Origin: Anniella stebbinsi
Lineage: Eukaryota; Chordata; Lepidosauria; Squamata; Anniellidae
Assembly: GCA_029215795.1 (NCBI GenBank)
Contig: JARDYH010000003.1
Location: 17,586,001-17,650,000 of the forward strand
DNA: 64,000 nucleotides
Direction: 5' to 3'
The number at the start of each line of letters is the position of its first letter. Positions within the stretch are counted from its first letter, which is position 1. The notes beneath the pieces were generated by a model. The model was not told the DNA's origin, did not search any database, and saw only the letters and a list, made by a program, of their open reading frames with translations. This document shows, one piece after another, positions 58,891 through 64,000 of this stretch. The position numbers and the translations under genes were made by a program.

Positions 58891-61008
58891 GGAGACTGAG
58901 TTTATATAAGGGGAGAGTAGACAGTCAGTTAGATAAGGCCTTAGGGACTGAGGAAGCTACATCTAGTTAGTAGGAGTTAGGAGGGGTAGAGTAGCCCAGG
59001 GTAAGACCAAGAACTGAGTGATTAATCATAAGATATATACCTCTTGTATTAAATAAATATTAATTTGTTTTTAAATTATTAAATCCTACGTGTTGTTCTT
59101 CTTTCTGCACTAGCAACGGGGAATATGTTTCCTGGATACTTCTCCTATTTGGGTAAAGGGAACAAATTGGGGATATTGGGTGCCTTTTTACCTAGAGAAG
59201 CTTAAGAACATAAGAAGTGCCACGCTGGATCCGACCGAAGGCCCGTCTAGTCCAGCACTATGTTCACTCAGCGGCCAACCAGCTGTTGACCATGGACCAA
59301 CAAAGCAAGACATGATGCAACAGCACCCTCCCACCCATGTTCCACAGCAACTGGTGCACACAGGCTTACTGCCTCAGATACTGGAGGTAGCACATAACCA
59401 TCAGGGCTAGTAGCCATTGATAGCCTTCTCCTCCAGGAATTTATCCAACCCCCTTTTAAAGCCATCCAAATTGGTGGCCATCACTACATCTTGTGGTAGT
59501 GAATTCCATAATTTACCTATGCAGTGTGTGAAGAAGTACTTCTTTTTATTTGTGCGTCAGTGAGGACAGCTGGCCCAAATTGAAGGCAGGCAGACCTGAG
59601 GTCAGGTTGCATCACAGTAACTATTCCCAGTTAGTTAATGGAGTCTCAGGAAAGTAATCTCTTATACTTGCCAACAGATGTGGGTACCCCTTAGTTGTCC
59701 TGTTACACATCAGTTGTGTTCGTCGTCAATTAACCTCCACTGTCTGGGACATTGGCTGGAGTTGAAGGCAGATTGTGCAGAAAGAGGAGTCACTTTGCTG
59801 AGCTGATGTCCTGTGTATTTTTCCCTGACAAAGCTCTTTATATGTAGAGTGAGAGATTGAAAGAGAAGAGGAATAATTTGTTGACCAAACAAAAAGTCTT
59901 ACTGTGTTTGGCCCTGTCCTGTTTATTAGGTCCTGATCCGTTTTCATATCCAAAGAAATGTGATTGTCATTCCCAAATCTGTCACTCCTTCACGTATTGA
60001 GGAAAACTTCAAGGTAAGATTAAAATAAACATTTTTTAAAAAAAATCATTAAAAATTATTTTTAGACTGGTTTTAAGGGTGGAACCCTCCCAATGGGATC
60101 ATTTCATCAGTTCCCAGCAGGATCATTTGGGCCCTACATAGTATGAATCATCCTCTAAATAGGGGATAGGGAACATGTGGCCCTGCAGTTGTTGGGCTGC
60201 AATGTCCATTATCCCCTATCACTGGTGGACTAAGGCTGATGGGAGTTGCAGTCCCCCAACATCTGGAGGGTCCCACATTCGCCACCACTGCTCTAAATCA
60301 AGGATGGTTTCTGTCCTCTTCACCAGGGTGGGCAAAAGGTAGACCTCCAGGTGTTTTAGACTTCAACTCCTAGAAGCCCCTGGCAGCATGGCCAGTGATC
60401 AGGAATGCTGGGAGTTGAAGTCCATAAAGGAGGTCAAATCCCAGCTCAGTGCAGGAATCCAGTTCAAAGCATCCCTGATAGATGGCTGTCCAGTATCTGC
60501 TTGAATACCTTCAGCAACGGAGAGTTCACCTCCGTTGACAGTTGGCTCCATTGCTTGACTACTCTTGCCGTTAGGACATTTTTCCTCATGTTCAACCGAC
60601 ATTTGCCTTCCTGTTACTTAAGCCCGTTATTTCAAACCATACAGCCTTGGATGATAGAGAACCGGTTGCGGCCCTCTTCTATGTCACAACCCCTTAGGTA
60701 CTGGAAAAGTGTCCTCTCAGTGTCCTCTTCCCAAGGCTATCCAATCCCTTCACTTTTTCCTCACAGGACTTAGTTTCCAGTCCCCTTACCCTCTTTGCTG
60801 ACCTTGTCTGGGCTCATTCCGAGTTATCTGAATGCAATAAATCATGTTACCGCCGCAACTCTTGTGAACCTTTGGGTTCTTGTCGACATTCTTTGGATAT
60901 CTTTTTTTCCCCTCTCCCTTTCTAGGTGTTTGACTTTGAGTTGTCTAAGCAAGAGATGGAAACCATCCTGAGCTTCAACCGGAATTGGAGAGTGTGCGCA
61001 CTAAGCAC
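35005..61008 (+). CDS. AKR1B1: Aldo-keto reductase family 1 member B (aldose reductase-like), nine of ten exons
   Basis: Cytosolic NADPH-dependent reductase of aldehydes (glucose to sorbitol in the polyol pathway, lipid aldehydes, in some paralogues retinal). Join: 35005-35070, 41284-41451, 43315-43431, 46342-46419, 47385-47507, 55776-55882, 57626-57707, 59930-60013, 60926-61008. These give 302 codons plus 2 bases with no stop or frameshift, and all introns are GT-AG. Exon sizes 66, 168, 117, 78, 123, 107, 82, 84 and 83 match vertebrate AKR1B. The TIM-barrel tetrad is intact: Asp44, Tyr49, Lys78, His111 (counting Met1). Cofactor motifs [18 protein letters not shown] and [14 protein letters not shown] are present. 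The final ~13 residues (exon 10) were not found before 64000. Exons 8-9 look as close to AKR1B10 as to AKR1B1, so the member number is unsure. An odd Asn-Cys-Gln replaces the usual x-Asn-Gln at residues 182-184. Confidence 0.96.
35071..37608 (+). other. AKR1B intron 1, first part
   Basis: Begins GTAAGCG. No other exon or clear repeat seen in this part. Intron 1 (35071-41283) is 6.2 kb and later contains the MITEs listed below. Confidence 0.7.
37609..37738. mobile_element. Foldback short repeat (CCAGATGT type)
   Basis: CTTCCCCCAGCCTGGTACCT left end. GGGGGTTGTAGTCCAAAACA and CAGTTTGGGGAAGGC right end. Confidence 0.75.
38012..38075. mobile_element. MITE fragment (GCAATCCTATG type)
   Basis: TTAAGAGTGCAATCCTATGT, TTAGACAGAAAAAAGTCCTA and CAATTCCCAACATTCCC match the left half of 57832-57946. 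Confidence 0.55.
38176..38420. mobile_element. Palindromic MITE with GGCCTCATCTACAC ends
   Basis: Ends GGCCTCATCTACACCAAACA and CTTGGTGTAGATGAGGCC. Arms pair over most of their length: TATATAAAAGGCAGGAGCC against GGCTCCTGCCTTTTATATA, and AGGATATTGCACTGTGAAAG against CTTTCATAGTGCAATATCCT. Flanks TTT/TAT are a poor triplet match. It shares its first 13 terminal bases with the CpG-rich element at 33884. Sits in AKR1B intron 1. Confidence 0.8.
38421..40867. other. AKR1B intron 1, unassigned part
   Basis: No exon or firm repeat. A poly-C run lies at 38731-38740. Confidence 0.45.
40868..41083. mobile_element. MITE with GGCTCAATTCGGACGACAC ends
   Basis: Ends GGCTCAATTCGGACGACAC and GTGTCGTCCGAATTGAGCC are perfect 19-base inverted repeats, flanked by ATA on both sides (40865-40867, 41084-41086). 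Internal GGGGGTACTCCCCACAGAAC. A reversed copy is at 57079-57306. Ends 200 bases before exon 2. Confidence 0.85.
41284..41451 (+). CDS. AKR1B1: AKR1B exon 2 (residues 23-78)
   Basis: Acceptor TTTAG|TCTCCA. Codes [20 protein letters not shown], then [14 protein letters not shown] and [10 protein letters not shown]. Holds catalytic Asp44, Tyr49 and, as its last residue, Lys78. Donor AAG|GTATTT, phase 0. Confidence 0.97.
41974..42149. mobile_element. MITE with CCTGTTTAGAC ends (CTAAGCCA type)
   Basis: Ends GGGCCTGTTTAGACAG and CATCTGAATAGGGTC. Internal ACTAAGCCACGGTTAGG and ACCATGGCTTAGCGTG arms plus AACCATGGTTTAAG. Flanks AAT/AGT. Same family as 56581-56791. AKR1B intron 2. Confidence 0.7.
42995..43128. 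mobile_element. Palindromic foldback repeat (GTAGATCTCCAG type)
   Basis: AGAAGGTAGATCTCCAGATA pairs with ATCTAGAGATCTACTTTCTG. The inner arms are CTTCAACTCCCAGAAG and CTAGGAGTTGAAATCC around CAGCATGGCCAATGG. A similar copy lies at 60318-60425. AKR1B intron 2. Confidence 0.7.
43315..43431 (+). CDS. AKR1B1: AKR1B exon 3 (residues 79-117)
   Basis: Acceptor CTCCTGCAG|CTTTGG. Codes [20 protein letters not shown], then [18 protein letters not shown] with catalytic His111 in LIHWP. Donor AAG|GTACTC, phase 0. Confidence 0.97.
43498..43594. mobile_element. Foldback short repeat (CCAGATGT type)
   Basis: TTTTCCCAGCCTGGTGTCAC, CCCAGATGTGTTGGACTACA and the end CAGGCTGGGGAAGGCTGA. AKR1B intron 3. Confidence 0.7.
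43595..44221. other. AKR1B intron 3, unassigned part
   Basis: AT-rich sequence. No exon or firm repeat recognised. Confidence 0.4.
44222..44465. mobile_element. Possible MITE (GTGAACAGGGCC end)
   Basis: The right end GGGTTGTTCCATGTGAACAG plus GGCC resembles the CCTGTTCA..-type termini of other MITEs. The left end is not convincing. Internal GGTTGTGGAGCACATAACTG and CTCCACAATCTACG form a hairpin. Confidence 0.35.
44505..44783 (+). mobile_element. CR1 LINE 3' tail
   Basis: ATGTAGTCACGGCCACCAAC, TTGGATGGCTTTACGAGG, and the end TATGATCCAGCAGGGTTCTT. Encodes the [14 protein letters not shown] CR1 terminus. Diverged. AKR1B intron 3. Confidence 0.8.
44784..45879. other. AKR1B intron 3, unassigned part
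   Basis: Poly-G at 44826-44836 and a GGGAGGGAGGGAGG run near 45445. No exon. Confidence 0.4.
45880..46147 (+). mobile_element. Two adjoining tRNA-derived SINE pieces
   Basis: The first (45880-46055) has GCTTTGCATGCAGAAGGTCC, B box CAGGTTCAATCCCTGG, and the body GCTAGATGGGCCAGTGGTCT. A second (46056-46147) restarts at GGTCCCAGATTCAATCTCCG and ends TCTGACTCTATAAGACAACC. AKR1B intron 3. Confidence 0.7.
46148..46275. mobile_element. Foldback short repeat
   Basis: CTTCTCCAACTTGGTTCTCT left. GGTAGGAGTTGTAGTCCAGA and CTCGAGGGCGCTAGTTTGG right. Ends 66 bases before exon 4. Confidence 0.65.
46342..46419 (+). CDS. AKR1B1: AKR1B exon 4 (residues 118-143)
   Basis: Acceptor GCATTGACAG|GCGGGA. Codes [20 protein letters not shown] then IIDTWE. 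Includes loop A residues near the substrate pocket. The human counterpart starts PGKEFFPLDE. Donor GAG|GTACGT, phase 0. Confidence 0.95.
46420..47384 (+). other. AKR1B intron 4
   Basis: GTACGT to TGCCCTTAG. No exon or firm repeat recognised within. Confidence 0.6.
47385..47507 (+). CDS. AKR1B1: AKR1B exon 5 (residues 144-184)
   Basis: Codes [20 protein letters not shown], then [20 protein letters not shown] and Q184. SNFN contacts the nicotinamide, and Gln184 is the expected cofactor residue. Residues 182-183 are Asn-Cys where family members end x-Asn before this Gln. Donor CAG|GTAAGA, phase 0. Confidence 0.97.
47508..48065. other. AKR1B intron 5, first part
   Basis: AT-rich. 47715-48065 and 48752-48860 may be one retroposon split by the MITE, but no terminal signature was seen. 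Confidence 0.35.
48066..48743. mobile_element. hAT-like MITE with long internal arms (678 bp)
   Basis: Ends TAGGGATGTGTATCG and CGTGCACACCCCTA, flanked by a perfect 8-bp duplication ATTACAGC (48058-48065, 48744-48751). Just inside are TATCGTATCG/CGATATGATACG arms rich in CGATA and CCGATA. Further in, about 140-base arms (48248-48390 and 48444-48592) are near-perfect reverse complements, for example GAACAATCCCTCCAACC against GGTTGGAGGATTGTTC. No coding potential. In AKR1B intron 5. Confidence 0.88.
48895..49830 (-). mobile_element. Decayed LINE 3' region
   Basis: Starts TTTGCTCTTTATTTAAAATA, then AAATTGCCCATCATCTTTGC (reversed tail), and near 49625-49800 carries CCCAAGCCGTTAGGGGCTTT, AAGCACCAGCACCACAAATT and CGTGTTACAGTAATCCAGTC, which parallel the LINE at 20158-20760. 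Open frames at 49120-49709 show no family motif. Confidence 0.55.
49831..51147. other. AKR1B intron 5 stretch with a MITE and a microsatellite
   Basis: 50307-50423 (GCATGATTCAGCCATAGTTA, then GGACTTCTTCCTTTCTAAAC and GGATTGTGCCTTTAG) is a diverged GCAATCCTATG-type MITE. (AGTT)n at 50422-50448. 50480-50520 is a LINE-tail scrap. No exon. Confidence 0.5.
51148..51244. mobile_element. Short palindromic element with TAGGGCTGTGATTC ends
   Basis: Ends TAGGGCTGTGATTCCATTCT and AGAATAGAATCACAGCCCTA, 19 of 20 paired. Extended by GGGT/ACCC, 97 bp in all. TAGGG ends suggest hAT, but no 8-bp flanking duplication was seen (CTTGCAGG against CCGAAATC). Confidence 0.65.
51245..52879. other. AKR1B intron 5 stretch, unassigned
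   Basis: No exon or firm repeat apart from a dispersed-repeat scrap at 51295-51410. Confidence 0.4.
52880..53545. mobile_element. Cluster of CCATGGTTTAAACAACC-type MITE copies
   Basis: At least three partial copies: 52884-53182 (GGTTCACACATAGCC, ACCTATGGTTAGCC, then CAACCCATGGTTTAAACAAC), 53194-53442 (GGCCTAGTTCATACATGAC to GGTTATGTGCGAATTGGCC, the clearest inverted ends) and 53480-53545 (TTTGCACATAACAGCCCAG, GGGTTAAATAAACCATGG). AKR1B intron 5. Confidence 0.6.
53880..54400 (+). mobile_element. L1/Tx1-like LINE reverse-transcriptase fragment
   Basis: The plus-strand frame has [20 protein letters not shown] then [10 protein letters not shown], later GNYLGTWIS and, in other frames, [16 protein letters not shown] and [11 protein letters not shown]. 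This order (SLP.L...F...S...NW.K, YLG, G.VNA.K...LP) is that of the region after the catalytic motif in L1/Tx1 reverse transcriptases. Broken by frameshifts. Confidence 0.65.
54401..55324. other. AKR1B intron 5 stretch, unassigned
   Basis: No exon. The part near 55225-55320 (GTATTGTTTTATTTTGATTA to GGGTATAAATGCTGAAAG) looks like a plus-strand LINE tail just before the CR1 copy. Confidence 0.4.
55325..55767 (+). mobile_element. CR1 LINE 3' end reaching the exon 6 acceptor
   Basis: Encodes [20 protein letters not shown] then [17 protein letters not shown] and a stop, the CR1 C-terminus, followed by its 3' UTR with GATACCTCC-like CAACCTCCAGTATCAGAGG and the tail GATCCAGCAGGGCTCTTCTT. The element ends at about 55767 (CGTTCTTATG), eight bases before exon 6. 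Confidence 0.92.
55776..55882 (+). CDS. AKR1B1: AKR1B exon 6 (residues 185-219 and two bases of 220)
   Basis: Acceptor TCTTATGTTTTGCAG|ATTGAG. Codes [20 protein letters not shown] then [15 protein letters not shown] and the first two bases of Trp220. Tyr in AYSPLGSP stacks on the nicotinamide. Donor TG|GTGAGA, phase 2. Confidence 0.97.
55883..56580 (+). other. AKR1B intron 6, first part
   Basis: No exon. Contains a short hairpin near 56297-56346 (GGAAAAGCTCTTATCTCCAA against TTGGAGATAAGAGCTTTTCC, perfect 20-base arms) and loosely repeated CTACTCAGAAG(TA) units at 56040-56200. Confidence 0.6.
56581..56791. mobile_element. MITE with CCTGTTTAGATGACACGCTAAGCC ends
   Basis: Ends GACCCTGTTTAGATGACACG and GTGTTGTCTGAACAGGCCC, flanked by TGT on both sides (56578-56580, 56792-56794). 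Arms CACGCTAAGCCACGG and CCATGGCTTAGCGTG. Relative of 41974-42149. AKR1B intron 6. Confidence 0.8.
56930..57395 (-). mobile_element. MIR SINE interrupted by a MITE
   Basis: 56930-57078 has CTATGGCACTTACAGGTGAT, AGCAATCCCATAAAGCAAG and CCATATTACAGATGGGAGGA, CTGAGGTTAAAAG, the MIR core in reverse. 57307-57395 resumes with TCTTGCTCATGAGTGAGTTC, AGAGGCGAGATTCAAACTG and CGGCCACTACACTATGCCAG, the tRNA-related head. MIR is an ancient amniote-wide SINE. Confidence 0.85.
57079..57306. mobile_element. MITE with GGCTGAATTCGGACGACAC ends, inside MIR
   Basis: Ends GGCTGAATTCGGACGACAC and GTGTTGTCCGAATTCAGCC (one mismatch), flanked by AGT on both sides (57076-57078, 57307-57309). Internal GTGTGGGGAGTACCCCCTAG. 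Reverse-orientation copy of 40868-41083. Confidence 0.88.
57626..57707 (+). CDS. AKR1B1: AKR1B exon 7 (residues 220-247)
   Basis: Acceptor TTTTTCCTAG|GGCCAA completes Trp220. Codes [20 protein letters not shown] then HNKTAAQ. Part of the C-terminal barrel and the loop that folds over NADPH. Donor CAG|GTGTGT, phase 0. Confidence 0.96.
57832..57946. mobile_element. Short palindromic MITE (GCACAATCCTATGCAT type)
   Basis: Ends GAGCACAATTCTATGCATG and CACGCATAGGATTGTGCTC with TTTAGACAGAAAA/TTTTCTGTCTAAA inside. Flanked by TTA on both sides (57829-57831, 57947-57949), the usual Harbinger target. 115 bp. AKR1B intron 7. Confidence 0.8.
57984..58115. mobile_element. Foldback short repeat (CCAGATGT type)
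   Basis: CCAGCCTTGCCCAACTGGTG, CTATAACTCCCATCCTCCTT and GGGAGTTGTAGTCTGAAATA. AKR1B intron 7. Confidence 0.7.
58128..58163. repeat. (ATT)n microsatellite
   Basis: About ten ATT units with one interruption. A reversed LINE tail (58170-58290) follows. Confidence 0.9.
58838..58890. repeat. (GT)n(GA)n compound microsatellite
   Basis: About fifteen GT units pass directly into about ten GA units. Confidence 0.95.
59204..59555 (-). mobile_element. CR1 LINE 3' end
   Basis: AAGAACATAAGAAGTGCCAC, CGTCTAGTCCAGCACTATGT, TACTGGAGGTAGCACATAAC and CATCACTACATCTTGTGGTA, the reversed CR1 terminus reading [19 protein letters not shown] on the minus strand. Confidence 0.92.
59930..60013 (+). CDS. AKR1B1: AKR1B exon 8 (residues 248-275)
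   Basis: Acceptor CTGTTTATTAG|GTCCTG. Codes [20 protein letters not shown] then SRIEENFK. KSVTPxRI grips the 2'-phosphate of [17 protein letters not shown] is nearer AKR1B10-type than AKR1B1-type proteins. Donor AAG|GTAAGA, phase 0. Confidence 0.97.
60150..60425. mobile_element. Two adjacent foldback repeats
   Basis: 60150-60290: GGGAACATGTGGCCCTGCAG to GGGAGTTGCAGTCCCCCAAC. 60318-60425: GGGTGGGCAAAAGGTAGACC, CTTCAACTCCTAGAAGCCCC and ATGCTGGGAGTTGAAGTCC, relative of 42995-43128. AKR1B intron 8. Confidence 0.65.
60440..60790 (-). mobile_element. LINE fragment (CR1/L3-like)
   Basis: Plus-strand landmarks of the reversed element: CCCTGATAGATGGCTGTCCA, TCTGCTTGAATACCTTCAGC, CATTGCTTGACTACTCTTGC and TCTATGTCACAACCCCTTAG. 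AKR1B intron 8. Confidence 0.7.
60926..61008 (+). CDS. AKR1B1: AKR1B exon 9 (residues 276-302 and two bases of 303)
   Basis: Acceptor CTCCCTTTCTAG|GTGTTT. Codes [20 protein letters not shown] then WRVCALS and two bases AC. The donor is AC|GTGAGC in phase 2, the same phase as the human exon. The C-terminal loop that follows (human SHKDYPFHEEF) shapes substrate choice and is not in the window. Confidence 0.95.
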
Positions 61009-61429
61009 GTGAGCAATAGTGTTTGAAAAACTAAGAAGGGGCGATTCCACCAACATTTCACTTGGATGCCCAGATGGGTATAGAATAGTGCTGCAATGCT
61101 TAGTCAAGTAACTGCTTAGATTGATTAAAAGCTTTTTGATAAGTTTTTTTTTAAAAAAAATTAATACAAATATTTATTTAAAAAAGGAAGGTGAGTGGGG
61201 TCAGCCTTTTTTCAGCACACAGCCAAAGATGCTGCCTGTGTGGTCATCTCAAAACAAAGGAAGTGTAGTTTTCTCTTTGGAATTAATTTTTATTCATTTG
61301 CAAACTTGATAAATGGGTCAAACTTTAGCCATTGTGCAATTCCTTGCCAGTCCTATTTGTCAAGTGAATTTTGTTGGTGGAACTTGTTTTGTTTTTATTT
61401 TTCTAAAAAGATTTTAGTGCTGTTAGGTT
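61009..61429 (+). other. Start of the last AKR1B intron, unassigned
   Basis: Begins GTGAGCAATAG. I searched by eye for a short exon encoding a KDYPF-like peptide up to 64000 and found none. Confidence 0.55.
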
Positions 61430-61760
61430 AGTAGATGAATTTAAAACATAACACTAAAACAGCAGCAGAAAACCACAGTGCAACAGCAAAGTACTTAAAA
61501 TACTCAAGATACAAAGACCAATTAAAACAGCAAATTATAATACACATTGCCTTCCTTAAAAGGAAGGTCACCAGCAGCTTCCGAAAGGTCATTAATGAGA
61601 AGGTGAGATGGGCCTCCCTTGGAAGTGAGTTCCAAAGCTCAGTATGTGGTCAGATTTTACCCAATAAAGCCTTGAGATTTCAACAGCACGCACCTTCCAG
61701 GATTATTAAAACAACATGGTTTAACTTGAAGGCTGAGAAAATGAAATACTCTATGTTGGA
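61430..61760. mobile_element. Possible decayed LINE tail
   Basis: A-rich start, then AAGGTCACCAGCAGCTTCCG and GGGCCTCCCTTGGAAGTGAG recall the 3' untranslated part seen at 20400-20480. The 129-residue open frame over it has no family motif. Confidence 0.4.
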
Positions 61761-62579
61761 AGCTATTCATAATATTATAAACCATCTCCTTGATGTACCG
61801 CACAAGAATGATCAAAATATCTGATCAAATGTCAAAATATGCAGAATTATTAGGGGCTGGCTTTGTAGAATGTAATGTATGTGAGGTAAAATGGTAATTT
61901 CTTTTACTGTGTTCTTTGAGCCCCAGTGTGAAAACAGCAGAGTCTCAGCCATTTAGGATAAATCTGATTTAATTTAATACCTTCTTAACACAGAGAGTCC
62001 AGGTTCGCAATGATTATTTTTGACAGGCTGACTGTTAATGTTTAATCCATAGTCCTTAAATTAATATTCACTTGGAATCACCAACTCTGTGGAACAGGTT
62101 CTGTCTCCTTACAGTTGATAGTCAGGGTTCCTGACTTGTTCCAGCTCTCCTGTAGAAGTTATTGGCCATCTACTCACCTGGGGGAGTTTGACCACCCTTA
62201 TTATTTGAAGGGTTTTTTTACTCTGTTCTTCAGCCCAAAAAAGGCTCCTAGAGATATCTTCAAGGATCAATAATAAGACAGTCCTTCAGGCTTACAACGC
62301 GTTTGGCCTGCCTCTTTTATAAAGCAAATTGCAATTTGCTTTAACAATATTGCAGAGAAACTATAAAGTGTATAGCAATTGCTCTAATTGTTTGTGTACA
62401 TATTTGTATAAAATATAATTTTTTAAAAAATCTGTAAACCTTAAATTTTTTTGGAAATATCTCGTTTGTGGTTTTGGTTAAGGCTAGCACTTCGTTTTGT
62501 CTTTTACAATTGGAAAGACATGACACAAAAGGAAAGGTAATTCGGAGGGAAGAGGAAAAACAAACAACTTCATAATTTA
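61761..62579. other. Unassigned stretch
   Basis: AT-rich. A LINE-tail scrap (TCTGTTCTTCAGCCC, then AAAGGCTCCTAGAG) lies at 62220-62260. No exon. Confidence 0.4.
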
Positions 62580-62990
62580 AGAGGCAACATTAAAAATATG
62601 TCTTCACATGCTTATTAAAATCCAAGAAAGTGGGGTCCAGCCATAGAGCTTGAGGGAGTGCAATCCACAGTTTTGAAGCAACACAGGAGAAAGCCTTTTC
62701 GGGTATGCCCAACAAATGGAACTCTGTAGATTAATGGTGCCTCTCCTGCTGCTGTTAATAAGCAGCAAGTTTTCATGATGAGACAGGCATTCCCTTAGGT
62801 AGCCTGATCTGTTTACTGCTTTAAAGTTTAAAAACAATACCTTTAATTGAGCCCAGAAAGCAATTATCAACCAGTGCAGGTCTTTCAGGACAGGTGTCTT
62901 GATACCACATATCAGTTAGTAATCTAGCTGCTGCATTTTGCACCAGTTGGAGCTTTCAAACACTCTTCAGGGATAGCCCCACATGAAACC
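62580..62990 (-). mobile_element. Decayed LINE 3' region
   Basis: CATTCCC.., GTAGCCTGATCTGTTTACTG, AAACAATACCTTTAATTGAG, CCCAGAAAGCAATTATCAAC and TAGCTGCTGCATTTTGCACC parallel the 3' part at 20680-20730 and 49640-49800. Confidence 0.5.
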
Positions 62991-64000
62991 CTCTGCTCTT
63001 GCAAGTTCTGTCTAAAATCTCCTTTAGGGTTTACCACAGAGTTATTCCTGTGCCACCACTCACTAAAAGGTTTGCACTGCAGGATAGGGAGTGCCTTCAG
63101 AGAGACCGCTTAGGAGAGTGTACTCCTAAAGACAGATCTATGACCTCCACTCTCTGGGGTCTGTTCAGCCTTTCCCATTACCCTTTGCTCCTTGGTTCAA
63201 TAATGTTGTTTGGCATGAATGTGTGTGTGAATTGTTGAGCCTGTAAAACTACACTGGTTTAAGCTGTTGTTTAAAAAGCTTAATATAAACATAATTCCAA
63301 TTTCTCTAGAACGTTAACACATAGACAGCTAAAAAGATCAAGACGTGCCCTTGTGTACACACATTTTTATACAAATCACAACCAATAACACATTCCCCAG
63401 TGTGAGTGATGGCTGATTTCTCCCAAGGTCTCTCTTTTTCCAGCTGATGGGTTTGGAGGCAGAATTTTGCTTTGAGATTATTAGCCAGTCAGGTGCATGG
63501 GCTGGGTTTTAGTGCAAAGGTGGGCAGCCTTTGGAGGTCCAGGGGCCATTTTTACCCACCCCACAATAGGGTGGTGTACTCACGATGGGCGGCAGCCTGA
63601 ATTTCTTAAATTGTCGGTTTTCCACCAAAATTTGGCAGCAACCCCACCCTATGGCGCTAAATGGGTCAAATTTTGCTTGCAACCAAGTGGAATTTGAACC
63701 TTTTAGCGCTAACAAAACAACATTTGTTTCCAGAGGGGGGAAATGATGCTCCACAGTGCTAAAAGCACCTGGTTTCTTCTAGAAAAAAAAACTTTTTCAC
63801 CACTATCAAATTTGGCTGAACAGTGTGTCCCCCTCCCCATATATTGTCATATGTAGATTGGAGTCCAGCTAATGCAGAAGAGAGCTTCGAAGCTGCCCCT
63901 TCCAGGTGTTTTGTAATTTATTAAAACCACACCTGGCAAGAAAGGAGGTTGCTATCTGGACTGTGATGTTCCTCAATAAGCGAATCTCTGAAGCATACTT
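62991..64000. other. Gene-free end of the window
   Basis: No exon recognised. The right end is cut by the window. Confidence 0.4.

Larger units (their letters stand above)
58714..59707 (+). mobile_element. Candidate solo LTR, interrupted by CR1
   Basis: Starts TGTAACAGAATC and ends GTTGTCCTGTTACA, a TG..CA unit with inverted ends TGTAACAG/CTGTTACA. Inside: a TATA-like TTTATATAAGG at 58899, a polyadenylation-type AATAAA at 59051, and T-rich sequence after it, in the order expected for U3-R-U5 on the plus strand. The microsatellite at 58838-58890 and a reversed CR1 copy (59204-59555) lie inside. No matching flanking duplication, primer site or viral gene was seen, so this remains a candidate. 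AKR1B intron 7. Confidence 0.45.

Noticed and set aside
61435..61824. 129-codon plus-strand frame after AKR1B exon 9
   Set aside because: A-rich repeat-like sequence with no AKR1B C-terminal motif and no acceptor leading to one.

Overview
This is vertebrate nuclear DNA, almost certainly from a squamate reptile (lizard or snake). Coding exons are small, have GT-AG borders and sit in a sea of interspersed repeats: CR1 and L2-like LINEs, an L1/Tx1-like fragment, tRNA-derived SINEs, an old MIR, many palindromic MITEs and one LTR. There are no bacterial-style genes, operons or CRISPR arrays. Species was not determined. All calls come from reading the sequence and remembered family knowledge, so repeat borders are mostly good to about 10-20 bases.

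Two real protein genes are visible, head to head. On the minus strand, one large exon (10167-10767) encodes residues 1-200 of bisphosphoglycerate mutase (BPGM), with a splice acceptor just upstream of the ATG and a donor after Leu-Glu-G. The last coding exon is not in the window and should lie beyond base 1. A CpG-rich block at about 21.6-22.0 kb, with CCAAT and CRE-like motifs and a good minus-strand donor, is the best candidate for the BPGM promoter and non-coding first exon. On the plus strand, nine exons (35005-61008) encode residues 1-302 of an aldo-keto reductase of the AKR1B (aldose reductase) family, with a CpG-rich promoter just upstream. The tenth exon, about 13 residues, was not found before base 64000. 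The same AKR1B-BPGM neighbourhood, in the same relative orientation, is known from human chromosome 7q33, so this is a conserved syntenic block.

Layout: 1-10 kb, repeats downstream of BPGM; 10.2-10.8 kb, BPGM coding exon; 10.8-21.6 kb, probable BPGM intron 1; 21.6-22.0 kb, CpG-rich block; 22-34.7 kb, intergenic repeats including a minus-strand LINE and a nested 688-bp MITE; 34.7-35.1 kb, AKR1B promoter and exon 1; 35-61 kb, AKR1B exons separated by repeat-filled introns; 61-64 kb, probably the last AKR1B intron.

The most notable observations concern mobile elements: a CpG-rich foldback family carrying repeated ATGCGCAT-centred palindromes (one 762-bp inverted pair, one copy nested in another MITE, one single copy); a set of short MITE families with GG(G)CC/GGCT termini and 3-bp duplications; two hAT-like MITEs with 8-bp target duplications, one having long internal arms; a MITE inserted into an ancient MIR; and a CR1 tail that ends eight bases before AKR1B exon 6 and so supplies most of its splice-acceptor tract.
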